Source: Ktedonobacter sp. SOSP1-85 (GTDB lineage Bacteria; Chloroflexota; Ktedonobacteria; Ktedonobacterales; Ktedonobacteraceae). Taken from it: DNA of 64,000 nucleotides. The translations under genes and the position numbers were made by a program. Positions 17,433 through 26,848 of this stretch are shown one piece after another (within the stretch, counting starts at the first letter, position 1; the number at the start of each line of letters is the position of its first letter). Below the pieces are notes generated by a model that was not told the origin of the DNA, searched no databases, and was given only the letters and a program-made list of their open reading frames with translations. The stretch lies in assembly GCF_016587415.1 (NCBI RefSeq), contig NZ_BNJI01000001.1:496001-560000 (forward strand), read 5' to 3'.

Positions 17433-17698
17433 ACGTGGTGCCTATGGGACGCAAGGGGCAAAAAAGTGAATCATATCTTTTTCGCAAAGGGCAGATAGCC
17501 AAATGGCCGAGAACCTGTTAGACTAATTGCAGTATCCTCAGACGGATCGAAGGAAGAGTCCAATAGCTCAGCATTCGCTTCCCGCATCCAGCCTATATCT
17601 GCAGGAAAAGCATAACATGGAAAAACCAAAGATGTCAATTGGTTTTACACTAAACGTCGATTTTCAACCAACACCACCAGTCAACAAGGAGGTTCTCA

Positions 17699-18619
17699 TT
17701 GTCTGCTCTCGACTCACAAACTCTCTTCCAGGAATATAACGGAAGTGAGAACGCAGGCTTTGCCACGATTCATGCGCCAGTCCATCACACTCCAGGTGGG
17801 ACGCCCTACTTACAGGTTCCTGGAGTCGTGACGCTGGCGCGCCCTCAGACCAACCCCACCGGCCTGGCAGGCTTCCTTGATGGTTTTGATACCTCACTTG
17901 GTTTTAGCCAGTATCTTGATGATCCCACCACCCTTCCAGAAAGCTCACAACTCTGTAAGATCGCCGGACAGACCTGCTATATGAGCTTTGGCCCCAAACG
18001 CACGATGAACGAGAATGCCAGCCGCTATTTCGAGAATCTCAAGTCCTCTGGCCATGGTTCGGTCTTCGAGCACGCCAACTTTAGCCTGCTCCTCTACGGC
18101 GTCTCTCGCAGCCTGACCCACGAGCTGATCCGACACAGGGCGGGCATGGGTTTTTCCCAACTGAGTCAGAGGTACGTCTCAGGCCGCATGTTGCGCTTTG
18201 TGGAGCGCCCAGAGTATCGCGATGACGCACAGCTACACACCCAGTTTGAGCAGCGCGTCGACCGCGCCGCCGAAGAGTACGCCCAACTCACTAGGCGCCT
18301 GCTGGAGATGCAAAAAGAGGGCTCGACGATTCTGAGCGCCGAGGCCCGCACCGACCTGCGCAAGAAGGTCCAGCAGGCGGCCCGCTCAGTGCTCCCAAAT
18401 GAAACCGAGGCCCCCATCGTGGTCACGGGTAATGTGCGCTCCTGGCGCCATGTAATCGAGATGCGCGCCGACGCCCATGCGGAGACCGAGATTCGCGAGC
18501 TGGCGGTTCGCATCTTCCTCTGCCTGCACCTGGCCGACCCCATTCTCTTTGGCGATTATGAGATTGAGCAGCTCGCCGATGGCACCCACGCTGTTACCAC
18601 CACCTACCGCAAAGTGTGA
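17699..18619 (+). CDS. thyX: Flavin-dependent thymidylate synthase
   Basis: 306 residues from TTG 17699, chosen because AAGGAGG ends 6 nt upstream. It methylates dUMP to dTMP using methylenetetrahydrofolate, with FAD and NADPH. The substrate/FAD signature region reads RHRAGMGFSQLSQRYV. Between RHR and the conserved Ser there are 8 residues instead of the classical 7 (RHRx7S), a variant also seen in some other bacteria as I recall. The C-terminal RxxxEMRADAHAETEIR region is present. It is convergent with the GNAT gene, sharing a long terminator hairpin. Confidence 0.95.
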   Translation: MSALDSQTLFQEYNGSENAGFATIHAPVHHTPGGTPYLQVPGVVTLARPQTNPTGLAGFLDGFDTSLGFSQYLDDPTTLPESSQLCKIAGQTCYMSFGPKRTMNENASRYFENLKSSGHGSVFEHANFSLLLYGVSRSLTHELIRHRAGMGFSQLSQRYVSGRMLRFVERPEYRDDAQLHTQFEQRVDRAAEEYAQLTRRLLEMQKEGSTILSAEARTDLRKKVQQAARSVLPNETEAPIVVTGNVRSWRHVIEMRADAHAETEIRELAVRIFLCLHLADPILFGDYEIEQLADGTHAVTTTYRKV

Positions 18620-18628
18620 TGATTAGAA

Positions 18629-18677
18629 AAAGCGAAAAGAGCGAGGCGCACGCCGTGCGCCTCGCTCTTTTCGCTTT
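18629..18677. terminator. Bidirectional terminator, 23-bp perfect stem
   Basis: Arms 18629-18651 and 18655-18677 pair perfectly with a GCC loop. The flanks are A-rich on the left and T-rich on the right, so it can end thyX (plus) and the GNAT gene (minus, running into TTTTTCT). Confidence 0.9.
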
Positions 18678-18686
18678 GTGGACCCG

Positions 18687-19222
18687 TTATAGCTCGCGAC
18701 GGTAGAGACGAAAGCCCTCAGGGGCTGGATCGTCGGTTGCCTCCAATTCGCAGAGGGCGGCGAGGTGGGGCGCGCCCTCGTCGCGTGTGGGTAGCAGTAC
18801 CTCAAAATAAATAGGTATCCCCGCTTGCTCGGCCTCGAAATCAAACTCATAGGCCATGACGCGCGCCCGGTTGAGCGCGCCCACCAGCAGGAGACGTCCG
18901 CCACGCCGTCTACGCTGCTGGGGCATGACCGCCCCCTGGCATATGAAGTGGTAGGCGTCTGCGGCGCGCTCCAGGCGCACCAGGGTATAGCCTGCGATCT
19001 CGCCCTCAACCCCTCCAGCGTTCCCGCCTGGCTCCAGGTGCTCAGCTCATCGTCATCATCCGTAATCACAAAGGCGTTCTCCGCCGCGTCAAGCGCCTCG
19101 TCGCGTAACCAGGCATCAAAGTCCTCCGCGCTGACTACCTCAGTTCCATCCACACGCGTCGCCTCGCGCTGCACCGTCAGCACCTCGGGAATATCATCGT
19201 AGCGAAAGGGTCGTATGCGCAT
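18687..19222 (-). pseudogene. GNAT-type N-acetyltransferase, single-base frameshift
   Basis: ATG 19222 begins MRIRPFRYDDIPEVLTVQRE, the usual first strand and helix of a GNAT domain. The first frame makes sense until about STWSQAGTLEG. After that the neighbouring frame carries EIAGYTLVRLERAADAYHF ... RVMAYEFDFEAEQAG to a stop at 18687. One extra G in the G4 run (C4 on plus, 19010-19013) joins them as TLEGVEGEIAGYTLVRL, about 178 residues. The C-terminal part does not show a clear second GNAT core. Substrate unknown. The single homopolymer shortfall fits the window-wide pattern. Confidence 0.65.
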
Positions 19223-19337
19223 TCGATCACACTTCTTCCTACTATCTCAACCATAGAGCAAACACACTCATCGTGAGCAGGAGCATACGCCAGGGCAGGC
19301 GACCTGTCAAGGTTGCCCTCTGTAGCATATATTACAC

Positions 19338-19382
19338 AAAAAAAGCGAAAGGGCGTAGTGTGATCGATCACACTACGCCCTT
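19338..19382 (-). terminator. Terminator of the GH76-like gene, fully palindromic stem
   Basis: A 34-nt perfect palindrome, 17-bp arms (19349-19382), followed on the minus strand by TTCGCTTTTTTT. It lies about 110 nt past the glycosidase stop. Confidence 0.85.
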
Positions 19383-19493
19383 CTTGCTCTACCATCGCCA
19401 GCCTATTGTAGAATCTATGCTTGGCATGGACTTCTCTCGCCGCGAGAGCAAGTCAATGCAAGCATGGACCCTACAATTTATCTGGATGCGCCA

Positions 19494-20651
19494 CTAATAC
19501 AATATGTGGTACTGGGAGGGGCTCCAGGAGAGAACGGCGTAGATCTGGGTCATTGCCGCCTGCTCTATCATTTGCGTTGACTGCGAGCCGTTAAAGTGGA
19601 AGAGACCCGTCGCGGCATCGCGATTGTTCTCCCATGCACGATCCGCATAGGCCTGCATGGCCTTTACGTAGTCCTGGTTATGATTGACAGACTGCAGCAG
19701 GAGCAGATTCTTGAAGAAGATGGAGTTGAAGAAGGCTGGCTGCTTATCGAGATTTGTGGTGCCGTAGAAAGCGAGCGCGGCCTGGGCGATCTGCTCGCCG
19801 CGCTGCAGGTAGGTTGCATCGCCAGTCGCCTGGTAGAACAGGACATTGACGCCTACTGGCACGCCCTGGTTATAGCTCCACTGAGTCTTCTCGATATTCC
19901 CCTGCAAGTCGACATGATCCCAGTACAGGCCATTGGGGGCGAGCAGATAGGTATTGGTCCAGTCATACATCTTCTTCGCCCAATCGAAGTAGTGCTGCTC
20001 CCCAGTCACCTGGTAAAGGCGCAGGCCCAGTTCGGCGCCGGGCATGTTGGAGACCGTGTTGCGATCATGGCTCCAGGGGGCCTGCGTCCAGAAGACGCCT
20101 CCAGGCGCGGGATGCGTGGCATCGTTATCCCAACCAGAGACGACGAGCGCGAAGATCTGCTTAGCACGCTCCAGAACAGCATCCTCCCCCCACATCTTGT
20201 AGCGCTGAATGTAGGCCAGGCCAACCCACTCATTGTCATCATAGAACTTATCGCCACCATTGCCATAGGGCGTGCGCGCATAGGAGTCATACCCCGGCAG
20301 GCCTGTCGCCCCGGTCGTGTTCCAGTAGCGCTCCTGGCCCAACCAGCGTTCATTGACAGCATCTCGATACGCGCGTCCAGCCCCTCCAGGAAGGTTTGAG
20401 AGGTCCAGCGTTGCGCCGTGCGCCTGCGAAAAGGGCCACTCATAGGAGTAAGCGTTATCCGTGGCTGCGACCGGGTACTGCTCATGATAGAGATAGGAGC
20501 CATCATTAACATAAAAATACTTCTGCAAGGCAGCATATGAGGCTATGGCACGTGATTGGTTACTCTCACTTGCATAGGCAGTAATGAGAGGTGAACCAAC
20601 CAGACTCAAAAGTGTCCCACCCAACACACCAATAGCGGTACGTCGTTTCAT
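19494..20651 (-). CDS. Secreted glycoside hydrolase, family 76-like (alpha-1,6-mannanase type)
   Basis: 385 residues from ATG 20651. The N-terminus MKRRTAIGVLGGTLLSLVGSP is a Tat-like/Sec signal peptide cleaved near ITAYA-SES. The mature domain is an (alpha/alpha)6-barrel of GH76/AGE type: FYDDNEWVGLAYI carries the paired Asp expected at the catalytic site, then NMPGAELGLRLYQVTGEQHYF and WSYNQGVPVGVNVLFYQATGD repeats of helical hairpins. It should act outside the cell on mannan-like glucans, including fungal wall polymers. It is monocistronic with its own terminator. The exact substrate cannot be read from sequence. Confidence 0.85.
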   Translation of the reverse strand: MKRRTAIGVLGGTLLSLVGSPLITAYASESNQSRAIASYAALQKYFYVNDGSYLYHEQYPVAATDNAYSYEWPFSQAHGATLDLSNLPGGAGRAYRDAVNERWLGQERYWNTTGATGLPGYDSYARTPYGNGGDKFYDDNEWVGLAYIQRYKMWGEDAVLERAKQIFALVVSGWDNDATHPAPGGVFWTQAPWSHDRNTVSNMPGAELGLRLYQVTGEQHYFDWAKKMYDWTNTYLLAPNGLYWDHVDLQGNIEKTQWSYNQGVPVGVNVLFYQATGDATYLQRGEQIAQAALAFYGTTNLDKQPAFFNSIFFKNLLLLQSVNHNQDYVKAMQAYADRAWENNRDAATGLFHFNGSQSTQMIEQAAMTQIYAVLSWSPSQYHILY

Positions 20652-20885
20652 ACGAAAAACCTCCTTGTTTTCACCAAATTACGATTAGTAGCATAAAAAC
20701 AGTACAACATCCCTACCTGTTGCCTGCACAACAGGGTGTACTGTTAAAACATGTGTCCGTTCCCCACTTCAATCAAAAATGACAACGATGTCATCGCAGA
20801 CAATTACATAATAGCTTGCATATTTCTATTTGTCAACGCAAAACGAGACCAGCCACGTTTATCCATACAATTGGGGCGCTCACAT
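20652..20885. other. Intergenic region upstream of the GH76-like gene
   Basis: About 230 AT-rich bases; an AGGAGG ribosome site lies just before the glycosidase ATG (20651). I see no strong operator. Confidence 0.4.
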
Positions 20886-21419
20886 TTAGGCATTTGGCGC
20901 AACGCTATTTGATTCTGAAAGCTTGCTCAAGAAGCGCGTCACAGGCTTATAGCAAGCCAGGAGCGCCAGCGAGATGACAAGTGTTACCAGAGCAAAAGGC
21001 ACGAAGACGCCTGGAGCGTAGTCTGTAATCCCCATCAGAATCGCAATAGGAAACCAGACAGAGAGGCTAATTAACCAGAGGACTACTTGCAAACATATAT
21101 ACACAGGCAGTACACGCCTGCTTGTCACACTCAGGCAAAGTATTCCTATACCCACATAGAAGAGGGGACCAGGCTCAAAAGGACCAAATAGGTACAAGTT
21201 ACCAGGCAGGATTGGGTTTCCTAAAAACCAGCCACCACACAAGAGATAGTTCCATACCATATTTGGATCTTCAAAAATTAATGGACCATCGTATTGTATG
21301 CTGCCTCTCGTGCTGATTTGCGCGGTAAGGACAAGCACAATCAAATAGAGCCCATAGAGCAGAAAGCACACGCCAACGATTCGCAGAAGAGCCTTATAGG
21401 ACACCGTCTTCTGAAGCAT
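20886..21419 (-). CDS. Four-helix membrane protein of unknown function
   Basis: 177 residues from ATG 21419 (MLQKTVSYKALLRIVGVCF), preceded by AAGGAGTG; the longer open frame upstream lacks a start signal. Four hydrophobic segments: residues 13-35, a middle one near FYVGIGILCLSVTS, LPVYICLQVVLWLISLSVW, and FVPFALVTLVISLALLACY. There is a polar loop (GSIQYDGPLIFEDPNMVWN) after helix 1. No recognised domain. It is divergent from the isochorismatase operon. Confidence 0.65.
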   Translation of the reverse strand: MLQKTVSYKALLRIVGVCFLLYGLYLIVLVLTAQISTRGSIQYDGPLIFEDPNMVWNYLLCGGWFLGNPILPGNLYLFGPFEPGPLFYVGIGILCLSVTSRRVLPVYICLQVVLWLISLSVWFPIAILMGITDYAPGVFVPFALVTLVISLALLACYKPVTRFLSKLSESNSVAPNA

Positions 21420-21588
21420 AAATAGCACTCCTTTGCCATGCAAAAATCGCGCAGAACTGCCTATTATATAACCTAACGTATCTCGGCACATGGAATCAAA
21501 ATACGCTTCTGAAGATGAGGTATAATGGGGGCGACAACATGCTCCGGGCTGGAAGAAGCGGGCCGGAGGATCAAAGGAGAAGTAGGTT

Positions 21589-22137
21589 TTGAGCAAGCAG
21601 ACAGCATTGATCATTGTAGATGTGCAGGTAGCCCTCTTTAAAGTTCCAGGGCGGCCAACCTATCGTGAGGAGGAGTTGCTAGCCAATATCGCGCACCTCC
21701 TGGAGCAGGCACGCGCCAGCGGAACGCCTGTGATCTATATCCAGCACCAGGAGGAGGCGCCCAGTTCCCTGGTTCCTGGCACGCGTGGCTGGCGCATTCA
21801 CCCATCCATCACACCGCTGGAAGGCGAGACGATCATCCCCAAGCGCTCACCCGATGCATTTCTCGCCACGACGCTGGACGAGGAGCTCCAGGCGCGCCAG
21901 ATTACCCATCTCGTCATCACGGGCTGCCGCACCGACTTCTGTGTCGACACCACCTGCCGGGCCGCGATCAGTCACGGCTATGATGTGACGCTGGTCGGCG
22001 ATGCCCATTCGACCATTGATCGTGTCGTGCTAAACGCGGAGCAGATTGTCGCCCATCATAACGCGACCCTCAATGGTTTTGGCTCTCCCGAGCACACCAT
22101 CACAGTCAAACCAACCAGTGAGGTCGCCTTCGCGTAA
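21589..22137 (+). CDS. Isochorismatase-family cysteine hydrolase
   Basis: 182 residues from TTG 21589, with AAAGGAGAAG 5-10 nt upstream. Catalytic triad as in the isochorismatase/nicotinamidase superfamily: D11 in IIVDVQ, Lys in IIPKRSPDAF, and Cys in ITGCRTDFCVDTT (the GxxTDxCV loop with a cis-peptide). Members hydrolyse isochorismate, nicotinamide, N-carbamoyl compounds or peroxyureidoacrylate, and the exact substrate is not predictable here. The next gene starts 9 nt after its stop, so they form an operon. Confidence 0.9.
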   Translation: MSKQTALIIVDVQVALFKVPGRPTYREEELLANIAHLLEQARASGTPVIYIQHQEEAPSSLVPGTRGWRIHPSITPLEGETIIPKRSPDAFLATTLDEELQARQITHLVITGCRTDFCVDTTCRAAISHGYDVTLVGDAHSTIDRVVLNAEQIVAHHNATLNGFGSPEHTITVKPTSEVAFA

Positions 22138-22146
22138 GCCATACAT

Positions 22147-22794
22147 ATGTCACAACAGCGCCTACCATCCACAATCTATCACATAGCTGAGGAAGGCAAC
22201 TGGCCCTTTATCCAGCAATACGGCCTCCTCAGCGCTCAAACTCTTCTTGAGCAGGCGGGTCTGCCTGCGCAGAAGAGGAGCGTGCTTGAGCAGCAGCGTA
22301 CCGAATCGCTCACACTGCCCAGAGGCATCCTGATCCGGGATCAGAAGCCGATGCCTCCCACGGCCCTGGAGCGCTGCCTGCACGAGATGACGCCAGCGCA
22401 ATGGTACTCTTTGCTCAATGCCCGCGTCTTTTTCTGGCTCGATCCCGAGCGATTGAACCGGATGCGCGGGGCGATGAAGGAGCGTCCACAGATTGTGCTC
22501 AGCATAGATACCGAGCGCCTGCTGGCACGCTACGCGGAACAGGCCACACTGACGCCTATCAACACAGGGAACGCACGCCGCCAACCTGCGCGCCGGGGAG
22601 CCGCAACCTTTGTGCCCTATACGACCTGGCTCCAATCGGGCTGGCTCAGCGAGTCTAAAGCCCTGGACACGCGTCCTCGCTCACGCAGCCACCAGCCCGT
22701 AGAGCTAACGATCACACCTGCCGTCCCTGATGTGCTGGATTTTATTACCTATATCCAGCACGTGCCACCCCTGGAGCACTTCGTTCCCCGCTAA
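22147..22794 (+). CDS. Hypothetical protein resembling DUF7002, possibly ART-like
   Basis: 215 residues, 9 nt downstream of the isochorismatase gene. It begins PSTIYHIAEEGNWPFIQQYGLLS, a pattern (YH-x-A/T...W-x-x-I-x-x-x-GLLS) that recalls the opening strand and helix of ADP-ribosyltransferase-like proteins such as DarT or KptA. A middle LLNARVFFWLDPERLNRM segment is compatible with such a fold. I associate it with the DUF7002 family, from memory. Function is unknown. Pairing with a possible nicotinamidase would fit an NAD-consuming enzyme, but that is inference. Confidence 0.6.
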   Translation: MSQQRLPSTIYHIAEEGNWPFIQQYGLLSAQTLLEQAGLPAQKRSVLEQQRTESLTLPRGILIRDQKPMPPTALERCLHEMTPAQWYSLLNARVFFWLDPERLNRMRGAMKERPQIVLSIDTERLLARYAEQATLTPINTGNARRQPARRGAATFVPYTTWLQSGWLSESKALDTRPRSRSHQPVELTITPAVPDVLDFITYIQHVPPLEHFVPR

Positions 22795-22826
22795 CAATCC
22801 TGCTTTATGCTGTTACAATTCGCCTC

Positions 22827-24119
22827 TTATTCCTGCATGCCTACATCGGCCAGGGTGGTCTCTGAACTGCTGATGGCCTGCTCTGGCCTATCTTTGGGGC
22901 CTGGGCGTGTGATGAGCAGCACGCTCGCCGCTGCCAGCGTTCCTAGCAGAGCGCAAAGGAGCCATAAACCAGTCATGCTCCACGTAAAAACAAGTGTGCC
23001 AAGCAGAGGGGCCAGGATCAGGCCGAGGCTCCAGGTCATACCCCAGGCCCCCTGATAGCTCCCTCGCAGGTGCTCCGGCGAGAGATCGGCTACATAGGCG
23101 GTCGTGACCGGTCCCTGGACTATTTCGCCAAGTGTCCAGATGATCACAGCCAGTGCTAGCAAGGGAATAGTGGGCGCGAACGCGAACAAGCCAAAGCCCA
23201 GCCCGATAAGCAGGAAACCAAGCGCGATCACAGCAGGCCTGGGAAAACGGCGAGTTATGGCACTAATTGGCAGTTCGAGGAACACAACAGCGAGGGCATT
23301 GACTGAAAGCAATAGCCCATAGACAGCATTCGATAAGCCGAGCGCCTGAACCTGGAGAGCCATAGTAGAGAGGTGTTGCAGATAGACAAAGGCAACGGCG
23401 ATCCCTGCTACCAGGAGGATGAGGAAGCCGCGATCCGGCAATACAGCCTGGAAGAAATTGCTTTGTCTGGATGACGGCTCTGCTCGTTTACGCACATCAG
23501 CGGGAAGGGCAAAGAGGATGAGCAGGCCAAAGATGACCGAGGTCAAGGCATCACCAATAAAGAGCAATATAAACGAGTGACTGGCAAGAATGCCCGCGAT
23601 TACTGATCCCGCGGTTACCCCCAGGTTAATCGCTAATCTATACAGGGCAAACGCACCCACCCGCTGCTCGGATGGAACGAGGTCCGCGATAAGCGCACCG
23701 GAGGCTGGACGATACAGCTCCGTCGTCAAGCCCGCCAGGGTAACAAGCACAATAATCAGCCACAATGCTGTTGCCTGCGATAGCACAAGCATGGTGGCGG
23801 CTGAAGCAAACATAGAGAGCATAATTGTATTTCGCCGCCCCATTCGATCCGCAAAATAGCCACCAAGAGCAGCAGCGCTGATGCTGCCAATACCATAGGC
23901 GCTGGCAGCCATACCCGCCTGGGTAGCGATATAACCTTTGGTTGTCATATAGAGGATGAGGAAGGCACTGACAAAACCACCAATACGGTTAAAAAAGGTG
24001 CCTATACATAGAACCCAGAGTGAGCGAGGAAAATTGAGTGCTTTCTGCATTTTTAATGGATTTCCTAATTTCTCTATTTCTATCTTGTTCCTGACAAAGG
24101 AGATACTCCACGTACCCAA
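22827..24119 (-). CDS. Major facilitator superfamily transporter
   Basis: Up to 430 residues; a start at ATG 24050 (MQKALNFPRSLWVLCIG) is more typical of the family than the displayed 24119. About 12 transmembrane helices. The MFS signature loop between helices 2 and 3 reads GGYFADRMGRRNTIM, and the central cytosolic loop follows ALPADVRKRAEPSSRQ. It resembles the multidrug/drug:H+ exporters of the MdtH/YfcJ kind. It converges with the DUF7002-like gene, leaving only about 30 nt between stops, with no clear terminator. Substrate unknown. Confidence 0.9.
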   Translation of the reverse strand: MGTWSISFVRNKIEIEKLGNPLKMQKALNFPRSLWVLCIGTFFNRIGGFVSAFLILYMTTKGYIATQAGMAASAYGIGSISAAALGGYFADRMGRRNTIMLSMFASAATMLVLSQATALWLIIVLVTLAGLTTELYRPASGALIADLVPSEQRVGAFALYRLAINLGVTAGSVIAGILASHSFILLFIGDALTSVIFGLLILFALPADVRKRAEPSSRQSNFFQAVLPDRGFLILLVAGIAVAFVYLQHLSTMALQVQALGLSNAVYGLLLSVNALAVVFLELPISAITRRFPRPAVIALGFLLIGLGFGLFAFAPTIPLLALAVIIWTLGEIVQGPVTTAYVADLSPEHLRGSYQGAWGMTWSLGLILAPLLGTLVFTWSMTGLWLLCALLGTLAAASVLLITRPGPKDRPEQAISSSETTLADVGMQE

Positions 24120-24284
24120 AGATGCACGGAAATAGCCATGGCTTCATTTCCATCAGCGAAGCGAGCAAGCGCTATTATACGCCTTGAAGAGAAGCGTGTC
24201 TAGCGGTTTTCGGACATGACCAACATATGTGGATGTGATATTCTAGAAAGGTCTAACCAAGGCTAGAAAGAAGAATCTTATCGT

Positions 24285-25094
24285 ATGAATGAACAAAAAG
24301 TAGATACATTTGATAAAGTAGCACAGGATGAAGACCGCTATACGCGTGGAATAGCTATTCTCCAGAAAGTTGGCGGGGAGAATTATGATGCCCCCATTCG
24401 TGCCCTCGACGACATCGCGCCCGCGCTGGGCCGCTTCACTGTAGAATTTGGATATGGCGATGTTTTAGCGCGCCCCAATCTTGATTTGAAGACCCGGCAG
24501 ATCTGTACTGTAGCCGCCCTGGCAGCCCTGGGTACCGCTGCGCCCCAGCTGCGCTACCATATCCATGGAGCAAGGAACCTTGACTGGAAGCCCGAGGAGA
24601 TCGTCGAGATCCTGATCCTGGCGAGTGTCTATGCTGGCTTTCCTGCGGCCCTCAACGGTATCACAGCAGCCCGTGAGGTCTTTGGGCAACGCGGAGACAA
24701 ACCAGCGATTGATAGCAGCACAACGATAGGCGACCGCTACGAGCATGGCATGCAAACGCTTCAGCGCGTAAGCCGTGGCTCTGGCGCGGCTGTGGTCGAA
24801 AGCCTCAAGGGTATTGCCCCCGATCTGGGGCGCTTCATCATCGAGTTCTCCTATGGCGATGTTATCGGTCGTCCCGGACTCGACGACAAGATCACGGAAC
24901 TCGCGACCGTCGCTATGTGTACCGCCCTTGGCACAGCTCAGCCCCAGCTCGCGGTCCATATTAACGCCGCCCTCAATGTTGGTGCGACGAAAGAGGAAAT
25001 TGTAGAAGTCATCATACAGATGGCGGTCTACGCAGGTTTCCCAGCAGCCCTCAATGGCATCAGCGTCGCCAGGAATGTCTTTAAGGAGAGATAG
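24285..25094 (+). CDS. Tandem carboxymuconolactone-decarboxylase-like (CMD) protein
   Basis: 269 residues made of two CMD domains in tandem: residues 20-135 and 145-269, both with the pattern P-x-LGRF-x-x-EF-x-YGDV...RP-LD-K-x-x-x-L-TVA...LGTA-PQL-x-x-H...G-x-x-EEI-E...Y-AGFPAALNG. Such proteins act as peroxidase-like or decarboxylase-like enzymes. Neither domain has the CxxC of AhpD (the corresponding region reads LAALGTAA or CTALGTAQ), so peroxidase activity by that route is doubtful. Confidence 0.88.
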   Translation: MNEQKVDTFDKVAQDEDRYTRGIAILQKVGGENYDAPIRALDDIAPALGRFTVEFGYGDVLARPNLDLKTRQICTVAALAALGTAAPQLRYHIHGARNLDWKPEEIVEILILASVYAGFPAALNGITAAREVFGQRGDKPAIDSSTTIGDRYEHGMQTLQRVSRGSGAAVVESLKGIAPDLGRFIIEFSYGDVIGRPGLDDKITELATVAMCTALGTAQPQLAVHINAALNVGATKEEIVEVIIQMAVYAGFPAALNGISVARNVFKER

Positions 25095-25276
25095 AAAAGT
25101 GGGGATGCGCTGCCAATATATATTATGCGTCTACATATACGCGTAATACGTCTTAACAGCGTCTCTCTTAAAAATGCTCGTCGACTGGCCTGCTACTTAC
25201 GTTTGTGAGCTAGAACCAGTTAGCCTCTCTGTGGTACAGGCGGCCTGTCATAGCTTGAGCGATTTGATGCATGGAT

Positions 25277-26056
25277 TTAGCTACGCCTCTGGCAGACATA
25301 GATCATCGCGGGTGATGTAGCGGTCAGAGGATCCTGTTGCCAGTTACCATAGCAGGCACGAATCTGAAATCCATTGTAGAAGAGCAAGGCTTCCATCTCT
25401 TGTGGGAAAACATAGCGCAGGTTCGTGTGAAGGGTCTTCTCCTGGCGCTGACCATCTGGATGGAGGAACGTGAGCTGGCGGGTATAATGCTGAATCTGGG
25501 TCATGGGATCATAATATTGCTCTTCGGTGGTTAGAAGTTGTCCCCCATCAGGCAGCGTGTACTTCGATGGGTCGGGATGGCGGACTTCCAGGAGATTGCG
25601 TGGGGTGGGATTGCGCGTTTCAAAGAGGAAACATCCCTCCGGCTCCAGGTGTTCCCGGACACGTGCCAGCATCGCTTCCTGATCCTCTCGCGTCAGAAAG
25701 AATTGGAAGACATTTTCCAGCATGTAGATGAATGGGAAACGCTTCTGGAGGTGGAATGTGCGCGCATCAGCCACCACCCAGTCAATCGAGACGCCCTGCT
25801 GAATAGCCTTCTGGCGAGCCCGTTCAATCATCTCTGGCACTATGTCCACGCCTGTAACCTGGTAACCTTCCGCAGCCATGCGCAGGGCAATACGTCCTGT
25901 TCCACACGCCAGGTCAAGCAGCGGTCCACCAAGCGAACGCGCCCACTGCTTAGTTAATGGCCAATCAGCATAGTAGCCCTCGTCCTCTAGATCAAAGGTC
26001 TGCGGATCGCGGAACTCTTCCAGGTTATCATGATCAAGCATTGAGATCTCTTTCAT
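25277..26056 (-). CDS. Class I SAM-dependent methyltransferase
   Basis: About 259 residues from ATG 26056 (or 26041); the longer open frame reaches toward the IS630 end and is unlikely to be native. Motif I LLDLACGTGRIALRM, motif II GYQVTGVDIVPEMI, then IDWVVADARTF and an FPFIYMLENVFQFF motif IV region. Substrate unknown; small-molecule methyltransferases have this form. An IS630 sits about 50 bp upstream and may have changed its promoter. Confidence 0.88.
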   Translation of the reverse strand: MKEISMLDHDNLEEFRDPQTFDLEDEGYYADWPLTKQWARSLGGPLLDLACGTGRIALRMAAEGYQVTGVDIVPEMIERARQKAIQQGVSIDWVVADARTFHLQKRFPFIYMLENVFQFFLTREDQEAMLARVREHLEPEGCFLFETRNPTPRNLLEVRHPDPSKYTLPDGGQLLTTEEQYYDPMTQIQHYTRQLTFLHPDGQRQEKTLHTNLRYVFPQEMEALLFYNGFQIRACYGNWQQDPLTATSPAMIYVCQRRS

Positions 26057-26111
26057 TATGCTCCACAGGTTAGATAGATACATATCTATATTATGCGATA
26101 TAACTAGTGGG

Positions 26112-26810
26112 TCAACTGACAAATGGCTGGCAAACCCGCATGGCCGCCCCAGAGCCAGCTAACCGGCGCAGGCGAGCGCGTTCACGACGCCTGCGTCGGT
26201 TGCCATTCCAGACAAAGGGTGTCGGATCAGCATTCCAGCCTGCCACCGTCTGCTCTAACCACTCAATGACTTGTTGCGCATCTTTGGGATGCTGCCCGCA
26301 GAGGGCGCGGCTCACAATGATGCGCTGCACCGACTCCGCCATGTTGAGCCAGGAACCACCAATGGGCGTGTAGAGCGGCATGACTCCGTGATCAAAGAAC
26401 CAACGCACCAGATCATATGAGAGGTGTCCCGCCAGATTATCCAGCACCAGTACAATGCGTAAGGGCGGCTCAGGATTGCGTGGGGGATGGCCCAGCCAGG
26501 TCTCCCAGCGTGCGCAGACAGGGCGCTCCTCCTCCGGCAGCTGGCTTGCTGCTGGATGCTTCTTTTCGATGTCAGCTAAGATCTCGGTGAGTTGCTCGAT
26601 CAGCCAGGGATGCAACACCGCGTTAGGAGCAGACAGCACGCCTTTGGCGCGCAGGTGGCCCGTGGCTGGACGGAACAGAGTCAGCAGTTTGGCGGTGCCC
26701 CCGCGCTCGTACTCATGTGGTTGCGTAGCAGGATGGCCTTCTGGTTCCCACGAAGCCCCTGGCTGGGGAATGGCCTGATAGGGTCCGGCTTCGTCTTCGT
26801 TCAACTGCAC
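26112..26810 (-). CDS. IS630 transposase, catalytic ORF B (second element)
   Basis: DDE domain: QLNEDEAGPY (first D region), IVLVLDNLAGHLS (second D) and SWLNMAESVQRII (E). The real frame continues upstream of the first available start to the poly-A run at about 26855-26862, giving RLIELACEQAEADGIVQLNEDE. Expression therefore depends on -1 frameshifting from ORF A, or the run is one base short in the assembly. Confidence 0.85.
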   Translation of the reverse strand: MQLNEDEAGPYQAIPQPGASWEPEGHPATQPHEYERGGTAKLLTLFRPATGHLRAKGVLSAPNAVLHPWLIEQLTEILADIEKKHPAASQLPEEERPVCARWETWLGHPPRNPEPPLRIVLVLDNLAGHLSYDLVRWFFDHGVMPLYTPIGGSWLNMAESVQRIIVSRALCGQHPKDAQQVIEWLEQTVAGWNADPTPFVWNGNRRRRRERARLRRLAGSGAAMRVCQPFVS

Positions 26811-26848
26811 AATTCCGTCTGCTTCGGCTTGCTCGCAGGCCAGTTCGA

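Noticed and set aside
17462..17545. tRNA-like stretch (GGGCAGATAGCCAAATGGCC...)
   Set aside because: D-arm-like text is present, but there is no T-arm consensus, no acceptor pairing and no clear anticodon stem.
19596..20399. 267-codon open frame opposite the GH76-like gene
   Set aside because: Antisense shadow; no ribosome site and no recognisable domain.
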